A stretch of 64,000 nucleotides of DNA from NCBI GenBank assembly GCA_002245135.1, contig NGBS01000293.1, forward strand, positions 372,001 through 436,000, read 5' to 3'. Every line of letters begins with the position of its first letter. Position 1 is the stretch's first letter. Source of the stretch: Proteromonas lacertae (taxonomy: Eukaryota; Sar; Bigyra; Opalinata; Proteromonadidae). Shown one piece after another: positions 38,021 to 50,601 of the stretch. Under the pieces are notes generated by a model. That model saw only the letters and a program-made list of their open reading frames with translations, had not been told where the DNA came from and made no database searches. A program made the translations under genes and the position numbers.

Positions 38021-38054
38021 TTTGATGATTTTAGAATTTCTATATTAAAATTCC

Positions 38055-38105
38055 TATTTAAAATTTTCATTACCCATTTTATGAAATGGTTATCCAAAAT
38101 TGTGG
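38055..38105 (-). promoter_or_regulatory. Candidate upstream element of LRR-pseudokinase copy B
   Basis: On the minus strand: CAATTTTGGATAACCATTTC, then ATGAAAATTTTAAA, about 35-85 bp upstream of the start at 38020. The same block, slightly altered, stands before the relic at 24611. Its core is shared with the BTB genes. Confidence 0.4.
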
Positions 38106-38228
38106 GATAATTTATTAGCACATTTCAAATTCTTCTTTATTATGTACATTTCAATTTAATAAACAAAACAAAAAAAATCAATAATACACATAAATTAACT
38201 TTTTCAAAAAAAATAATTATATAATAAA

Positions 38229-41200
38229 TCACCATAATCTGATACTATGGTCAAAACTGCCACTTATCAGTGTCTTCAATATTGGATGATAAATTAAACT
38301 ACTAATTTTCTTTTCATGACCTTTCAAATTGTATAAAGCATTTCCATTGTTTATATTCCACATCTTAATTTCACCACTTTCACTTCCACTGTATAACTCA
38401 TAATTATAATTCAATAAACTACTAACAGCAGATTTGTGGCCTTTATATATCTTACATACTTTTATAGGGCTTTTACTTATGTTCCAATATCGAATTGTGG
38501 AATCATTATAACCAACAAATAAACTATCTAATTCATCATTCACATTTGATCTTCCATTATTATTATTTCCACCATTTGATGTACTTGTTGTATTATTAGC
38601 CGTTGTATTTGTTGTTGTTGATGATGATGATGATGGCGGTGGTGGTGATTTTATATATTGGAATGGTATTCCATTTATATTACATAATGCAAGTGAACTG
38701 ATCATCAATTTATTACTTGTCAATTTCAATGATCTTTCACATTGTCCATTCAAATTAAATATTCTACTTGTTCCATCTTTACTGCCACTTATATACTTCT
38801 TATGATAAATATCATTTTCAATTATTGTCACACTATTTTGGTGTTGTCTTAATATATGTTTTGTTTCATATTTTCGAATATCATATAATACACACAAGTT
38901 GTCTTTTCCTCCACTCATTATTGTGTTGTCGATTATTTTTATATCATTTATAGCATCATTATGTTCTTTAAATTCTTTAATTACACTTCGTTTTTGACGA
39001 GGATCTAATAGCCATAAACTGCCTTTGTTATCTCCACTACAAATTATGGAAATATTATTGAATGTAATATCATGACTTACGCATTTTAGACTAATTTCAT
39101 TACCACATTTCATCTGTTGCAAATTTACACATTTCTCTATATCCCACAAACGAACTACTCCATCATCATGACAAGTAATTATTCTTTTACTATTTAAATG
39201 ATATTTTATTCCATTTATTTCACTATCACTATGAATTCCTTTTAATAAAGTCAATCTGTTTCTATTACCTTCATTTATATCGTCATATTCGTTTATATTA
39301 CTGTGGTTTCTCATGTTTCTTTTCACTCGATTTGTATTGGCATTATTATTATTATTGTTGCTGTTAATTTGTATTATGGATATTTCACCACCAACACTTG
39401 AACTTATTAAAATTGGATTATTATTATTTGCATCTCCCCATAGCAAGTGAGTAATAGCATTTCCTGATGGAATTAATAGATTTTTTGATAATTTTATATG
39501 ATTTCTAATCAGCTTACCTCTAAAATGCGATTGTATTGCAACTGTTGCTGATAAATAACTACATGATGTTGAACTTTCATCATCATCATCATCTTCTTCT
39601 TCATTATCATCTTCTTCTTCACCTCCTGTTGTTGTTGTTTCAGTATCTGTATCATCAAGAATATGTTTTGATGTGATGGAAGTTCTTTCAATTGATTTTC
39701 TTTTACTTCTTTTACTCTTTCTTCGCTTATTATTGTTATTATTTTCATCATTAATTGATATTGGAGTTGAACCAATGATTGGAATTTCACTCATTTTTTC
39801 ATCAACAATATTCCTTATTGGACTACTTCTTAGTTTTGTAACTGCTGCTGCTGCTGTTGTTGTAGCTGATGATGATGATGATGAATCAGCATTTAAATGG
39901 TTTTTATTTCTTTGTGATGAATAACCTGATGGTAATGGAATATTTGAATCTTTGCCTCTATTCTTACATCGAGAATTTGATTTATTTCTCTATATATATT
40001 TATAATAAAATACATGTATTTATACTGTATTAGATGTATTAAAATTGGGTATTTTTGACTGTCCAATTTGAGGTAATAACCGTCCAGATTCTGTCCTTGT
40101 AATTGGATGATTGCTATTGGTCAATGGTAATTTTGTACTACTTCTATGTCCAGAACTTATATTATTCAATTTATTATTATTATTATTTGTATTATTACTA
40201 TTAGTAGCATGAATTGGAGTAGATAATTTACTGGAAAGAGTAGAAAAATCTTCACTTGTTATTAACACATTTACTGATTTACGAGGAGTTGGACCACTAC
40301 TTTTGACTGGTGATAATTTTGAATTATCTTGTTGTAGTAGTAGTTGTTGTTGTTGTCTCAATGATTGTCGCTGAGAAGGACGAGTTATTGGTGATTGTAA
40401 TATTTGACTTGTTAAATTATTCATATTCATAGAATCAGAATCATCCATTGTATTACCAATACTTGGGATTTTTAGATCTTGAGATAGTGATGATTCAACT
40501 ATATTAATAATAATAATAATAATATATAAATACGTTCATCTTTTTCTAAGGATGTATCTGGTATTAAATCATCGTCCATTATCATATGATTTTCATCATC
40601 TTCACCTAATTTTAAAACATATATAAATAATTATTATAAAAAATACTATCCGTTTCTTCTTGTGTAATTGGAGTCATTGAAGATCCTTGTAATTTCTGAA
40701 CTTTGGACAAAACCAACGGAATTATGGATGTTGCAGTTGGTGTAGTAGTTGTATCTTTATTAGAATTCCAAGTATTATCATTTCTATAATAATAATTATA
40801 TATAAAAATTATTTTATACAATAATTCTCTACCAGATGATGTTTGTGGTCTAACATTAGTTGTATCAATTGGTGGAAATAATGAAATGTTTTCTCTATAA
40901 CTATCTATCTTCGTCTTCGCAACAAATGGATGTAATAATAACGCAGTAACTGATGGTCTCTTTGATGGAATTCTTTCTAAACAAATCGTAATAAAATCCA
41001 AAGCATCAGCTGAAACAGTAGAAGGTAAATCTGGCAATTTTAATGCTTTATTACTTGCTATATTAAACATAGCTGCCATTGGTGAAGAAAATTGATGCCA
41101 AGGAGGTAAACCTGTTATCATTTCAATTACTGTACAACCTACACTCCAGATATCAGCCTTTAGCCAACCTTGTTCTTCACATTCACCTTTTATTACTTCA

Positions 41201-42239
41201 GGAGCCATCCACAGTGGTGTTCCTTGTAGTTTACTGGTGTTAGTTTTATTGGACATGAATTTCTTACTACATCCGAAATCAGATAGTTTGATTGTTCCAT
41301 CGTATGAAATTAGTAAATTTGCACCTTTGATATCTCTATGTGCAATACCATTTCGATGAATGTATTCTAAACCTAATAATAATTGTTTTGTATATCTATA
41401 TAATAATTTAAATTAAATTACATATATATATTTATACGATTTAATGATATCTCCTTCAATTACACCATATTTTTGTATTCTATTCTTAATTGAACCACCT
41501 GGAGCATATTCTAAAAACATATTAATAAAAGGAACTTCAATTTGAACACCATAATATTTGATAATATGTGGATGATCGAATTTCATTAAAATTGTAATTT
41601 CTCTTTCCAATGAAATCTATTCATTTATTAATAATAATAAAAATATATTCATTTCATACTCTTTGATGTTCATCCAAATCCGTTACATCCATCTGTTTAA
41701 CCGCCATCATTTTACCATTTGGTAAAGAAAATGCTAAATATACATTACCTGTTGCTCCTGTACCTAGTAATTCCGCTTTTTGCCACTTTATATGAATTGG
41801 CTTTGATTTATTTACATTCGCTGATGGAACTCGTGGAACTGGCCTTGGTAGATTTACACGTAAAGGATTCAGTTTTAATATGCCACTCTCCATTGGAGTT
41901 TGACTGCTTAGAATAGTGGCTACATGATTCGCTTGTTCTGTCTTGCTAACATAGACTTTTACTGTTCCACTGTTTAATCGGATTAAATCTTTGAAATCAT
42001 TTTCAGATTCTAATGTAATTAAGTCACCATCAGCGTCTGAATATTTTAAACTGACAGGAAAACCATAATCTGAAATTAGCCTGTCTTTTAGTAATTTCAT
42101 ATTCCATGTAGAATCAACTAAAACAATCCTGTAACTATCTTCAAATTTACATTTCAATCTAAATGTTTATATGAATAATTAAGTACTTTAATGTTTTTGA
42201 AGGTTCTATATTACTAAAATCGGTAGATGATTCAGCCAT
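38229..42239 (-). CDS. PB1-MAP3K-like kinase fused to IQ motif and WD40 propeller
   Basis: Seven introns (42159-42186, 41617-41659, 41396-41437, 40784-40819, 40606-40646, 40499-40533, 39990-40025) leave one frame of 1,249 residues. Residues ~18-95 are a PB1 domain (KYSDADGDLITLESENDFKD). The STE11/MEKK-type kinase at ~145-410 has LLGTGATGNVY, MAVKQMD, HRDIKGANLL, DFGCSK and GTPLWMAPE, all catalytic residues present. About 350 low-complexity residues (Gln/Asn/Ser) follow, then an IQ motif (AIQSHFRGKLIRNHIK, ~815) and about eight WD40 repeats to the end (GVVRLWDI, CVLYDI, GEIKMWNI, DHSIRLW). The two halves look like separate genes in raw ORFs, but introns 40606-40646 and 40499-40533 join them without a stop. 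A scaffold-tethered MAP3K is inferred. Confidence 0.8.
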
Positions 42240-42314
42240 TTTTCTTTATACTATTTTACAGATTTTTAAAGCTTCATATAAAGACTGATAAATAAATCTA
42301 AAAATGAATACGGT

Positions 42315-43916
42315 ATGATCAGATCTAATAATTTACAGTTTGAAGGCTTGATGAATATATTTCGTTTTTCTCATCATGTGAATAGATTTTTATCATTTAG
42401 ATATTTCAACGCATCAAAATTCATACTATTCAGATCATTTGCATCAAAACCAAAACTAAAACTTCCTTCATTACCAAATCAACAAATTAAATCAAATTTT
42501 TATACTAGAAAAGGTAAAATCAATAATTCTCGAGATTTATATTCCTATTCAATCCTATCTGCATATCAAACTGATGATTATCAATTTGTGAAAGACATAT
42601 CTCTGTCGTTCAAAACAGACAATGTACCATTAAATTCAAAATGTCTGGATTTACTTATTTCAATGCTCATCCAAGATAAAAAGTTTTCATTTGCAGAAGA
42701 TGTAGTTAATCATCAAATAGAGATAAAAGGACCGCTTACAGTATCAGCACTCACTCATCATTTTCATTATCTTTATAAATATGAAAAGAATTACAATTTG
42801 GTAATAAAAGATTTCAAATATTTTATGAAATTCAATTTATCATTATTATCACCTTTTTTAATCACCTATTTAGAGAATTCATGTAAAATATTAAATGATA
42901 ATAAATCTTTATTATATATTAGTGATTATTTATTTGACCATAAAGAAGAATTTCCATTTTTCAAATCGTTTATTCCATTCATATTAAACATGTACTACAC
43001 CTCCACAGCAACAACAACTCAAAACTTTAAAGATAATGATAAAGAAACTAAAGGTAATGATATAATACAACGGGAAAATGAATTATATTATTTAATAGAT
43101 TATATATTACCTTTATTATCAGAAATTTCTATATCAGACCCAATATTATTAAAAATGATTTTATCTTCACTTTTTGAAATAACAATTTATAATGATAAAT
43201 ATTATCAAAAGGTATGTGAAACAATTCAAAATCTGCAAATTGTAATAATTGATGATTCATGTTTGAATAAAGTATACGAGAAATTGATAAATAGAAAAGA
43301 TTATAAAACATTAATAAACTCATACAATCTGTTAAAACAATATAACAATCGTCCACCATCCATATATAACGAATCACTTTATTATTACTTGAGAGCTTGT
43401 GAGAATTTAGAATTATATGATGAAATATATTTAATTCACAAAAGATCTTTTCATTCAAATTATATTCCATTACATTTAAAAGTAGCTAGAATATACCATC
43501 AACAAAAAAGAATAGTTCAATCTTCTATTCATTATGATTTATTGTTACAAATGCCAGATTTTCAGTATTATAAAGATATTAAAAGTAATGATATAATAAG
43601 TGCGCTTGAAGTGTATGCAGAAAAGAATGATTTTCAACATTTCGATGAGGTTGTTAATTTGATTTTTAAGAATTTTAAATTTTTGAAAATTGATAGTGAG
43701 GTGATGGTTAAAAGTATGATATTATTATCACAAAGCTTTTATGATGAAAAATCAATGTTTGAGTTAAGGCATAGATATAACAGTGCTTTATGTAAGAATA
43801 GTAGTAATAGTAGTAATAGTATGATAAGCTACGGTTTGCTTGAAGATTTGTTTAGAAAGAATCAAAAAAATGAAATTATGTGGGTATTAAAGTGGTTGAA
43901 ATCTGAAATTAAATAA
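42315..43916 (+). CDS. Mitochondrial helical-repeat (PPR/TPR-like) protein
   Basis: An intronless frame of 533 residues. The N-terminus is an arginine-rich, acid-free amphipathic presequence (MNIFRFSHHVNRFLSFRYF, ending near RSFASKPK), typical for mitochondrial import; MNIFRF at 42351 is the better start. The rest is all-helical with paired helices of PPR/TPR spacing (LDLLISMLIQDKKFSFAEDV; YYYLRACENLELYDEIYLIH), but repeat consensus is weak. A role in organellar RNA metabolism is inferred only from this pattern. Only 75 bp separate it from the divergent kinase gene. Confidence 0.72.
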   Translation: MIRSNNLQFEGLMNIFRFSHHVNRFLSFRYFNASKFILFRSFASKPKLKLPSLPNQQIKSNFYTRKGKINNSRDLYSYSILSAYQTDDYQFVKDISLSFKTDNVPLNSKCLDLLISMLIQDKKFSFAEDVVNHQIEIKGPLTVSALTHHFHYLYKYEKNYNLVIKDFKYFMKFNLSLLSPFLITYLENSCKILNDNKSLLYISDYLFDHKEEFPFFKSFIPFILNMYYTSTATTTQNFKDNDKETKGNDIIQRENELYYLIDYILPLLSEISISDPILLKMILSSLFEITIYNDKYYQKVCETIQNLQIVIIDDSCLNKVYEKLINRKDYKTLINSYNLLKQYNNRPPSIYNESLYYYLRACENLELYDEIYLIHKRSFHSNYIPLHLKVARIYHQQKRIVQSSIHYDLLLQMPDFQYYKDIKSNDIISALEVYAEKNDFQHFDEVVNLIFKNFKFLKIDSEVMVKSMILLSQSFYDEKSMFELRHRYNSALCKNSSNSSNSMISYGLLEDLFRKNQKNEIMWVLKWLKSEIK

Positions 43917-43999
43917 ATATTCGTTTTTGTTTTGTTTTTATGATGATTTATTCTACTAATTCATTATAAAATAGCGTTAGAAAATACAAAAATACAAAC

Positions 44000-45656
44000 A
44001 TGAATTTTTTAAAATTTCTGTTATTTTTTATAATTGCTGTGGAAGGCTCTGTCCACATCTGCCAAAATGATCAATCCAAGGTAGATGTGAAAACAGTACC
44101 ACTTAGCAGAGCTAAAAGCTCAAAAGCTACAGGTGATTCTTTTCAGCCAATTAGGTTTGGTAAGTATGTTTTTGCTATGCCTAGTGTTACACAAGATAAA
44201 AAGGTAATATTGGACAGATTATTTGATGAAACTATCCAATGGATGTCTTCATACTTAAAGGTTATACCTAATACTTCTCCAATCAAGCTGTCTGTCTCAA
44301 GTACTTATTTGGATAATCATGAACCACCTGCTGAACACAGAAGTATAATAATCTCAATTTTATTGAATTATAGATCCTGGTATATCAGATATTGATTTTT
44401 TGCTTTACTTTATTGAAGCTGATTGTAGTTCAATTGCGAATGCTCAATATTTACAAGCTGATACAAATGGTCAGCCGTATATTGGATTGGTACGTGTTTG
44501 CAAGAATTTAATTGATGTATCCAATGAACTTTACTACAAAACTGTATTACTTCATGAAATAACCCATGCCCTTGGTTTTTCAAATACTGTATTTAAAAAT
44601 ATGAAAGATGCAAGCAACAATAATTATTTAAAAACAAAAACTACAAGTGATGGTATAAATAGAAGCATTTTAACCACTCCAAAAGTAACATCCTTTATAA
44701 GAAAACATTTCGAATGTGATACAATTGAAGGTGCTTATTTAGAGAATGATGGTGGTTCAGGCACAGCAGGTAGTCATTGGGAATCAACATCTTATAATTA
44801 CGAACTTATGACAGGTTGGATCAGTAGTACAAAAATCAACATTTTAACAAACATGACATTGAATTGGTTAGAGGATACAAACTGGTATAAAGTAAACTAT
44901 ACCTATGCAAATACATGGATGTTTGGATATAAGAAAGGATGTGAAATGGCAGAGTTACAATGTAGTAAAACTGTTGATAATAAAGTCATACCGAATGGTG
45001 ATTATTGTGAAATAAAGAAAGATGATCAAAATCATGATTTGTCAGTTTGTACAATTGATTATGAAGCTGTTGGACATTGTACGCAAGCTACAGGTAATGA
45101 TTGTCCTTTAGTCGCACCTTGGTCTAATAGATTGTGCAAAGACGAATCCAATAATAATGGTCAAGGTAATAATTTAGTATTTGGTATTGAATATAGTCCT
45201 ACATCTTATTGTCACAATAATTTCTTAATTTTGAATAGATATGTTGAACAAAAAGAAATGGCATACTCTTGTTTTAGAACGAAATGTAATAGTGATAATA
45301 CTTATTCATTAGTTTTATGTAATAATGAAAATGGTTGTATAAGTGAAGATGATTATGTAAAAGTGAAATGTAGTAGAAAAGGTGAAGTAGTTAAAGTTAA
45401 TGGATTTAAAGGTAATGTAACTTGTAATGATCCTTCTATTATATGTGGTGGTAAAATTATTCCTGATGGTGATGATAATGATGACGATGATGATTATACA
45501 GGAACTGATGAGAATGGAGGTGATGATGGTGTAGTTACTAAAAAACCAACAAATATACCTAAACCTATAACTCCTACAGCTGAATTAGATGATAGAAGTA
45601 GTAATTATGTAGTTTGTGTTGTTCTGTTGTTATTTATAGTTGCTATTATCATGTAG
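44000..45656 (+). CDS. Leishmanolysin (GP63, M8) family metallopeptidase, membrane-anchored
   Basis: Intron 44343-44373 removed, 541 residues. A signal peptide (MNFLKFLLFFIIAVEGS) leads into the M8 catalytic region: zinc motif HEITHALGFS, the distant third His in GSHWESTSYN, and the Met-turn in YELMTGW. Many Cys follow, then an Asp-rich linker, a Pro/Thr stalk and a C-terminal hydrophobic segment (VVCVVLLLFIVAIIM). It is therefore a type I surface protease instead of the GPI-anchored form of Leishmania. M8 peptidases occur in many protists and act in adhesion and matrix degradation. All zinc ligands are present. Confidence 0.95.
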
Positions 45657-45814
45657 AGAGAAAGTGAAGAAAACAATAAATAATTTCATAACATTATGTT
45701 ATTGTGTTTAATTAGAAGTATGTGTTGTTGTTGTTGTTTTAATTATAAACAATACACTCATATGCATATAGAAATAATGTACATAATATAACAGTCTATT
45801 AAAATATAACTAAT

Positions 45815-46499
45815 TCAACAACAATCTTCAGAATACATATCACCACATTCATCTCCTATTCCCAATACAGCACCGCATCTATTACATTTGTGAACTCTAT
45901 TGAAAAAAAAATAAAATAAAAAATAAAAGAAATACGGTCTTTGGAACTGTGGTATACATAACAATATAAATGCAAAACAAGCTATTATGAAGCAGAATAT
46001 AATTGTAAATATAATTCTATCTTTGATATAAATATTCAAAATATACAATATAGGTCCAATTTGATGTTCTACTCTTGTTGGTCCAGTGTAATGACAAAAT
46101 GGACATTCAACCATAAGTGGTCTATGTAATTAAAAATCAAAAAAAAATACATATTCTCAAATCTAGGAGGAGCCATAGTAGCTACAGGTATAGGTTGTTG
46201 TGGCATAGGCGCACCTGGTTGTACAGTTACATATTGTCCTTGTACATACTGTGGTTGACCATTCTGAACAGGAATTGTCGAAATAGGCATTTGATTATTT
46301 TGAGCGATAAAACCTTGTGGTTGGGTGTATCCATTCACATTTGGCTGTTGTTGTTGTTGTGGATAAGGCTGTAAATTGACTGCTTGAACAGGATTTACAT
46401 ACTCTGGACTAACAGGGATTCCTTGTTGCTGATATAATGGACCAGCTTGTTTTTCATCTATTAAATATATAATCTTTTGATACAATTAGGGTTGGACAT
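45815..46499 (-). CDS. LITAF-domain (LPS-induced TNF factor-like) protein 1
   Basis: Introns 46458-46483, 46122-46150, 46017-46046 (30 nt, frame-neutral, at the same position as in LITAF protein 2) and 45897-45935 give about 186 residues. A Pro/Gln-rich cytosolic part is followed by the split zinc ribbon: LMVECPFCHYTGPTRVEH, a hydrophobic hairpin-like segment (FTIIFCFIIACFAFILLC), then RPVHKCNRCGAVLGIGDECG. This is the SIMPLE/LITAF fold, which sits on endosomal and lysosomal membranes through the hydrophobic insert. The exon start MSNPNY is set by homology with the second LITAF gene (MTTTY), where the intron splits the same Tyr codon. Confidence 0.88.
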
Positions 46500-47571
46500 G
46501 AAAAAAATGTTTTAAAAAATTGTAATAAACACGGTAAGAATTTTTTAAGTGTTTTTTTTGACTTTAAAATGATTTTTCTCGATAACCATAAAGAATTAAA
46601 TAATAAAAAATTTCAGTAATATGCGTTATACATAGTACTTTACTATAGCATCATTAGTTTTGAAATTACCTCATGTAGGTAATTTGTTTCTTTTTCAATA
46701 ATATTAAACATATTGATAAATATACCCATAAATAATGCAACTGTAAAATCTTATAGTTTAATTCTTTTTGTAGAGTGAGAAAACGAGGGTTAAAGTAGGT
46801 AAAATCAGAAAACCAACCCCTGAACTTTTTATCAAATTGGCTTTAATGTCCCTGGTTTTTCTGAAATAGGAAATGAAATGAAATGAAACATGGTTTAGAT
46901 TTGTTTAATTTTTGTAGATTAAAGTTTGATGTATGTCTTGGTAAGAATAAGCGTGGTTTATTTTTCGCATGTAATCTTATGTAATTAGTGATTTCATGTG
47001 CTTATTCAAACAATTTTGTATAACTGAGTAATAAAATAGTGTTATTTTAAGCTAAATCCCTCTAATTAGAGAGATACAATCAATTCTTTTATATTCAGCT
47101 TATATAGCTGCATACCATTAGCATCGTGAGAATAAACACAATTAGACATATAAATAAATACAATTTATCTAAAATATGAAAATTAATTAATCTTTACTAA
47201 AATAAATCCATTTTACCTATATAATAATAATAATAATATACATTTTATATAGATAATACAACTATAATCCTCCAATCCTAATCAATTACATAATTTAATT
47301 AAAGTATACTTCTAGTTAATATCATAATCGTTCACTTTGGACCTACATGTATTCCATAATACGTAAATAATACCAAGATTAGTTTTCAAAACGCCTTGAA
47401 TACCAATTGCTACACTTATATTGACTGACTAAAGCTTTTATCTTTTCAATAGTCTTAGCTGTTGGATTTAAAAAAGCTAAATACATTTTTAAAATTAAAA
47501 ATTAGATCATTGGCTTGATCTTTTCTCAAACAAAAGTTAGATTTTATTTTTAAAACAAATATATTGGCTAA
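46500..47571. other. Gene-poor region
   Basis: No intact gene. The minus strand of about 47340-47490 can be read as YLAFLNPTAKTIEKIKALVS, which may be further debris of the polyketide synthase remnants next door; I cannot confirm this. The rest is AT-rich sequence with no supported feature. Confidence 0.4.
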
Positions 47572-47880
47572 ATGTATAAGACCTCTAACTTTTCTCAAGT
47601 TTTTAAAATAAATAAGATCATTAATATTTTGATAGTTGAAAACGGCTGTATAGATTATAGCAGATTTGTTGACAAGTTTGGTACTATCAAAGAAATAACA
47701 GACTTTAATTCTATAGATGAAATGATTAATCTGTACAAAGATAGAGATATATATTTCCTTACGAATAGCAGTTATTTTGTTTTAATGCTTTTACATTATC
47801 ACGTTTTTATCATAGATAGTGAATTAAATATTATTTCTACTTCCTTAATTCATTCTCTAATTTTTCAACTCACTTATTAA
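47572..47880 (+). pseudogene. Short unassigned ORF among polyketide synthase debris
   Basis: A 102-codon frame (NILIVENGCIDYSRFVDKFG; YKDRDIYFLTNSSYF; IISTSLIHSLIFQL) with protein-like composition. Not recognised. Its place next to polyketide synthase remains suggests that it could be another broken piece of such a gene, on the opposite strand, but it may also be a small independent gene. Confidence 0.3.
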
Positions 47881-47884
47881 ACCC

Positions 47885-48545
47885 CTACTACATTCAGTTT
47901 TTGACCATTATAACATCCAATCTCTATACCATTATATTTATTTATATATTCTAACACTTTTTCACTTTCTAAAAATATAGCTAATATTCCTCCTTTATTA
48001 TGTTCTCAACTATTCATCAATTTACCTCTTGTTGCTATTAATTTCAATCCATCTTCTAAACTCATTATTCCACTTACGTCTCCAGCTACATATTCACCTA
48101 TACTATGAATACACACGAGTCTTCCATTACTTAACCACATCTTATATAAACTATATTCGATACTGAATAAACAGGGTTGAGTGTATAGTTCTCTAATATA
48201 ACATAGGCATTTGTTCCACTAAATCCAAATGAACTTACACCAATACCAATACAATATTTATTATCTGGTAATGGTAATGGTAAATGTTTTGTTGGAATAG
48301 CTATCTTTAAATCATTCAAGTTGAAGTGATGATTTTCTTATTCTCTAACATAAATATTGATTTAATCAAACTTGCAATACCTGAAGCTGATTCTAAATGT
48401 GCAATATTTGTCTTTACAACCCCAACATATAATGGACTATTATTGTGAAATGATTTGAGATTCAATATAACTTATATCACTTTCTGTTGGGCTAGGCCAT
48501 TTGGAGCAGTTAAGCCACTATTTCGACCATCTTAATTAATAATAT
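47885..48545 (-). pseudogene. Type I polyketide synthase remnant (KS-AT)
   Basis: Reading the minus strand in successive frames gives the end of a ketosynthase ([43 protein letters not shown]) and then the start of an acyltransferase (CIHSIGEYVAGDVSGIMSLE, DGLKLIATRGKLM), in the normal order of a modular type I synthase. Several stops and frame changes separate the pieces, and the active-site Cys and His regions upstream are not found. It is a host-gene fossil: KS-AT synthases typically exceed 2,000 residues and only about 200 codons are visible. Confidence 0.85.
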
Positions 48546-49719
48546 GCCATCTTTTGTATTGTTGGATAATCATATGGAATTGTGAAAAAAACACTATATT
48601 GGATAATTCTGATACAATATATATTTCCATATATTCAAAATACTACACCAATCTATATTATGCTTAACACCTAAATATATTACCATAAGGTTTATTTACT
48701 AACATTTACTAGTTATGTTTATAAATAATTGATTCGTTGTAAATCCACTTGTTATTATTACATTTGTGGATTAAATGTTAAGAAACATATGCAACTGTCG
48801 AAATCCACTATCTACATCCATCACATATCTTCTTATTTCTATTGTAAAACCTCCAAATACTCTATCTTCACACCAAGCTATTTGACCTATTATTATGATA
48901 GAAAATAAAAGTATAGCCATCATCATCTTTTTTAGGTAATTATGACATTACCAAATACATTTGTCTTTTGTATCACTTTTTCATTTTTTATTTATCCAAT
49001 TATCTTCTTGTGTATATTATAATTAGAATAAAATTTTTTATATATCAATTTTAGAAGACTTTTTTACTTACAATTGCTTATGTTGAAGAGTTTTAATCAC
49101 TATTTTTTTTCAATTTTATAATTATTATGATTATAACATTATTTAGCCTATATTCATGAATTTAAGGATTAAATATGCATATTGCTGTGAATAAGATTTA
49201 TTTACTTTCAGCATTCTAATGTACTTTTTGTACGTGATGGTTACATGTTAGTTTGTTGTGTGATGTACCATATTTTGCATATTTTGTATGGCTGCATATA
49301 ATTAGTAACATTAAACTATTAAGATAGTGCATTTGAAAATAAGACTTAGTTCGAAGAACATATAATGGTTTTAAGTATGTATTACTTCTGAATATGTACA
49401 TATGTTATGGAATATATAGTTTAATTGTCTATATCATCTAAATTATAAATGCATCAATAATTTATTTTTGATTTATATAGCAAAATACAAACTATAACAT
49501 GAACTTAATACTTACACAAAATATTAACTTTTGATTCAAACTCTATCATAACAAAAAAATGAAAAGAAAAAGGTGTTAAATTAAAAAAGTTTCAAGCCAG
49601 TTTGAGTGAAGTATGTAAGTCCTATTTAAATTCGAGTCAAACATTCTTATCGTGAATCGACAATTTGACAGGTAATTTACATCCTTTGTGTTTATTTTTT
49701 GTTTCGTCAATTATTCTCC
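48546..49719. other. Gene-poor region upstream of LITAF gene 2
   Basis: No supported gene. The minus strand around 48760-48890 has a short protein-like stretch (VFGGFTIEIRRYVMDVD), perhaps more debris. Otherwise AT-rich. Confidence 0.4.
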
Positions 49720-50161
49720 ATGACAACAACTTGTATAATGGTTTTTATTGTCTAGATGCAGCTGGTCCAGTTATGGCAGCACCTACAGCAATAGTTCCTG
49801 CTGTTCCAACAACTGCTATTCAACCAGAGAGTAATATTCACTTCGGCAATTCGTACTTAACGATTCAACTCATGTTTTAGACCAGTTACAATGATTTGTC
49901 CTAATTGTAACAGAGAAATTACTACCAGAGTAAGATATAAGGCAGGTCCTTTATTGTATAGCCTTATTACCATTTTATATTATGCGCATAGGATTATTAT
50001 AGTCATTGTATTATTTTTGTCTTAACGATCTTCTCATTGTTGTTTTTATGTTGTGATGCTTTTAAGAGACCGTATATTCATTATATTGTCAACTACTCTA
50101 TAGTGTTCATTACTGTCCACATTGTGGAACAAAATTGGGAAGAGGGCATGAATGTAGTTAA
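49720..50161 (+). CDS. LITAF-domain protein 2
   Basis: A gene recovered only by splicing: introns 49733-49755 (23 nt), 49853-49880, 49956-50002 and 50072-50103 give 103 residues. It starts MTTTYAAGPVMAAPTAIVPA, a short Pro/Ala-rich head, then PVTMICPNCNREITTRVRY, a hydrophobic insert (FVLTIFSLLFLCC) and RPVHYCPHCGTKLGRGHECS. Both CxxC knuckles are intact. All four introns match those of the gene at 45815, so the two are paralogues with conserved structure, in opposite orientation, separated by about 3.2 kb of polyketide synthase debris. Confidence 0.85.
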
Positions 50162-50244
50162 GTTAATTAAATTAATGAATTTATTATAATAATATCACTT
50201 TGTACAAGAATAAAATAATTGTAAAAGACATATTAATTTACATG

Positions 50245-50601
50245 TTAATGTGAATTGAACTTCTTTAATTCTTCAATATCACTTGATACGCTACTGTACT
50301 TGAGTAATGCATTTAGTTTAAATTCATGAATAATTGACAATAACATTTCTGTAGAATCCATCTAATAATAATAAAGGAATAGAATAATACTATAGAGTTT
50401 ACAGTTGATGTGCATTGCAGTGATTCATTGGAATTTAATTCTTTCTGTGGATTTATCTATTATATTTTAGATATAAATGATGATTTATTATACTTGAGAT
50501 ATTTCTAGTAATCTTAAATAGTCTGAACTTATTTTATTTTTAATTGATTTTATCTGTGCTTTTAAATCTTCTTTTCTGATATTTATATTTGGATCATTCA
50601 T
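50245..50601 (-). CDS. Small helical protein, possible Mediator subunit 22
   Basis: Three exons (introns 50457-50493, 50362-50402) encode 92 residues with an intact frame: LKAQIKSIKNKISSDYLRLL in the first half and MDSTEMLLSIIHEFK, LNALLKYSSVSSDIEELKK in the second. The two-helix arrangement and the second-half pattern (hydrophobic helix, short turn, DIEELK) resemble MED22/Surf5, but the similarity is weak and from memory. If not MED22, it is an unknown small helical protein. It is divergent from the kinesin gene (95 bp). Confidence 0.55.

Noticed and set aside
39509-39790. Minus-strand Gln/Lys/Met-rich ORF
   Set aside because: A shadow of the low-complexity linker of the kinase-WD40 gene in another frame.
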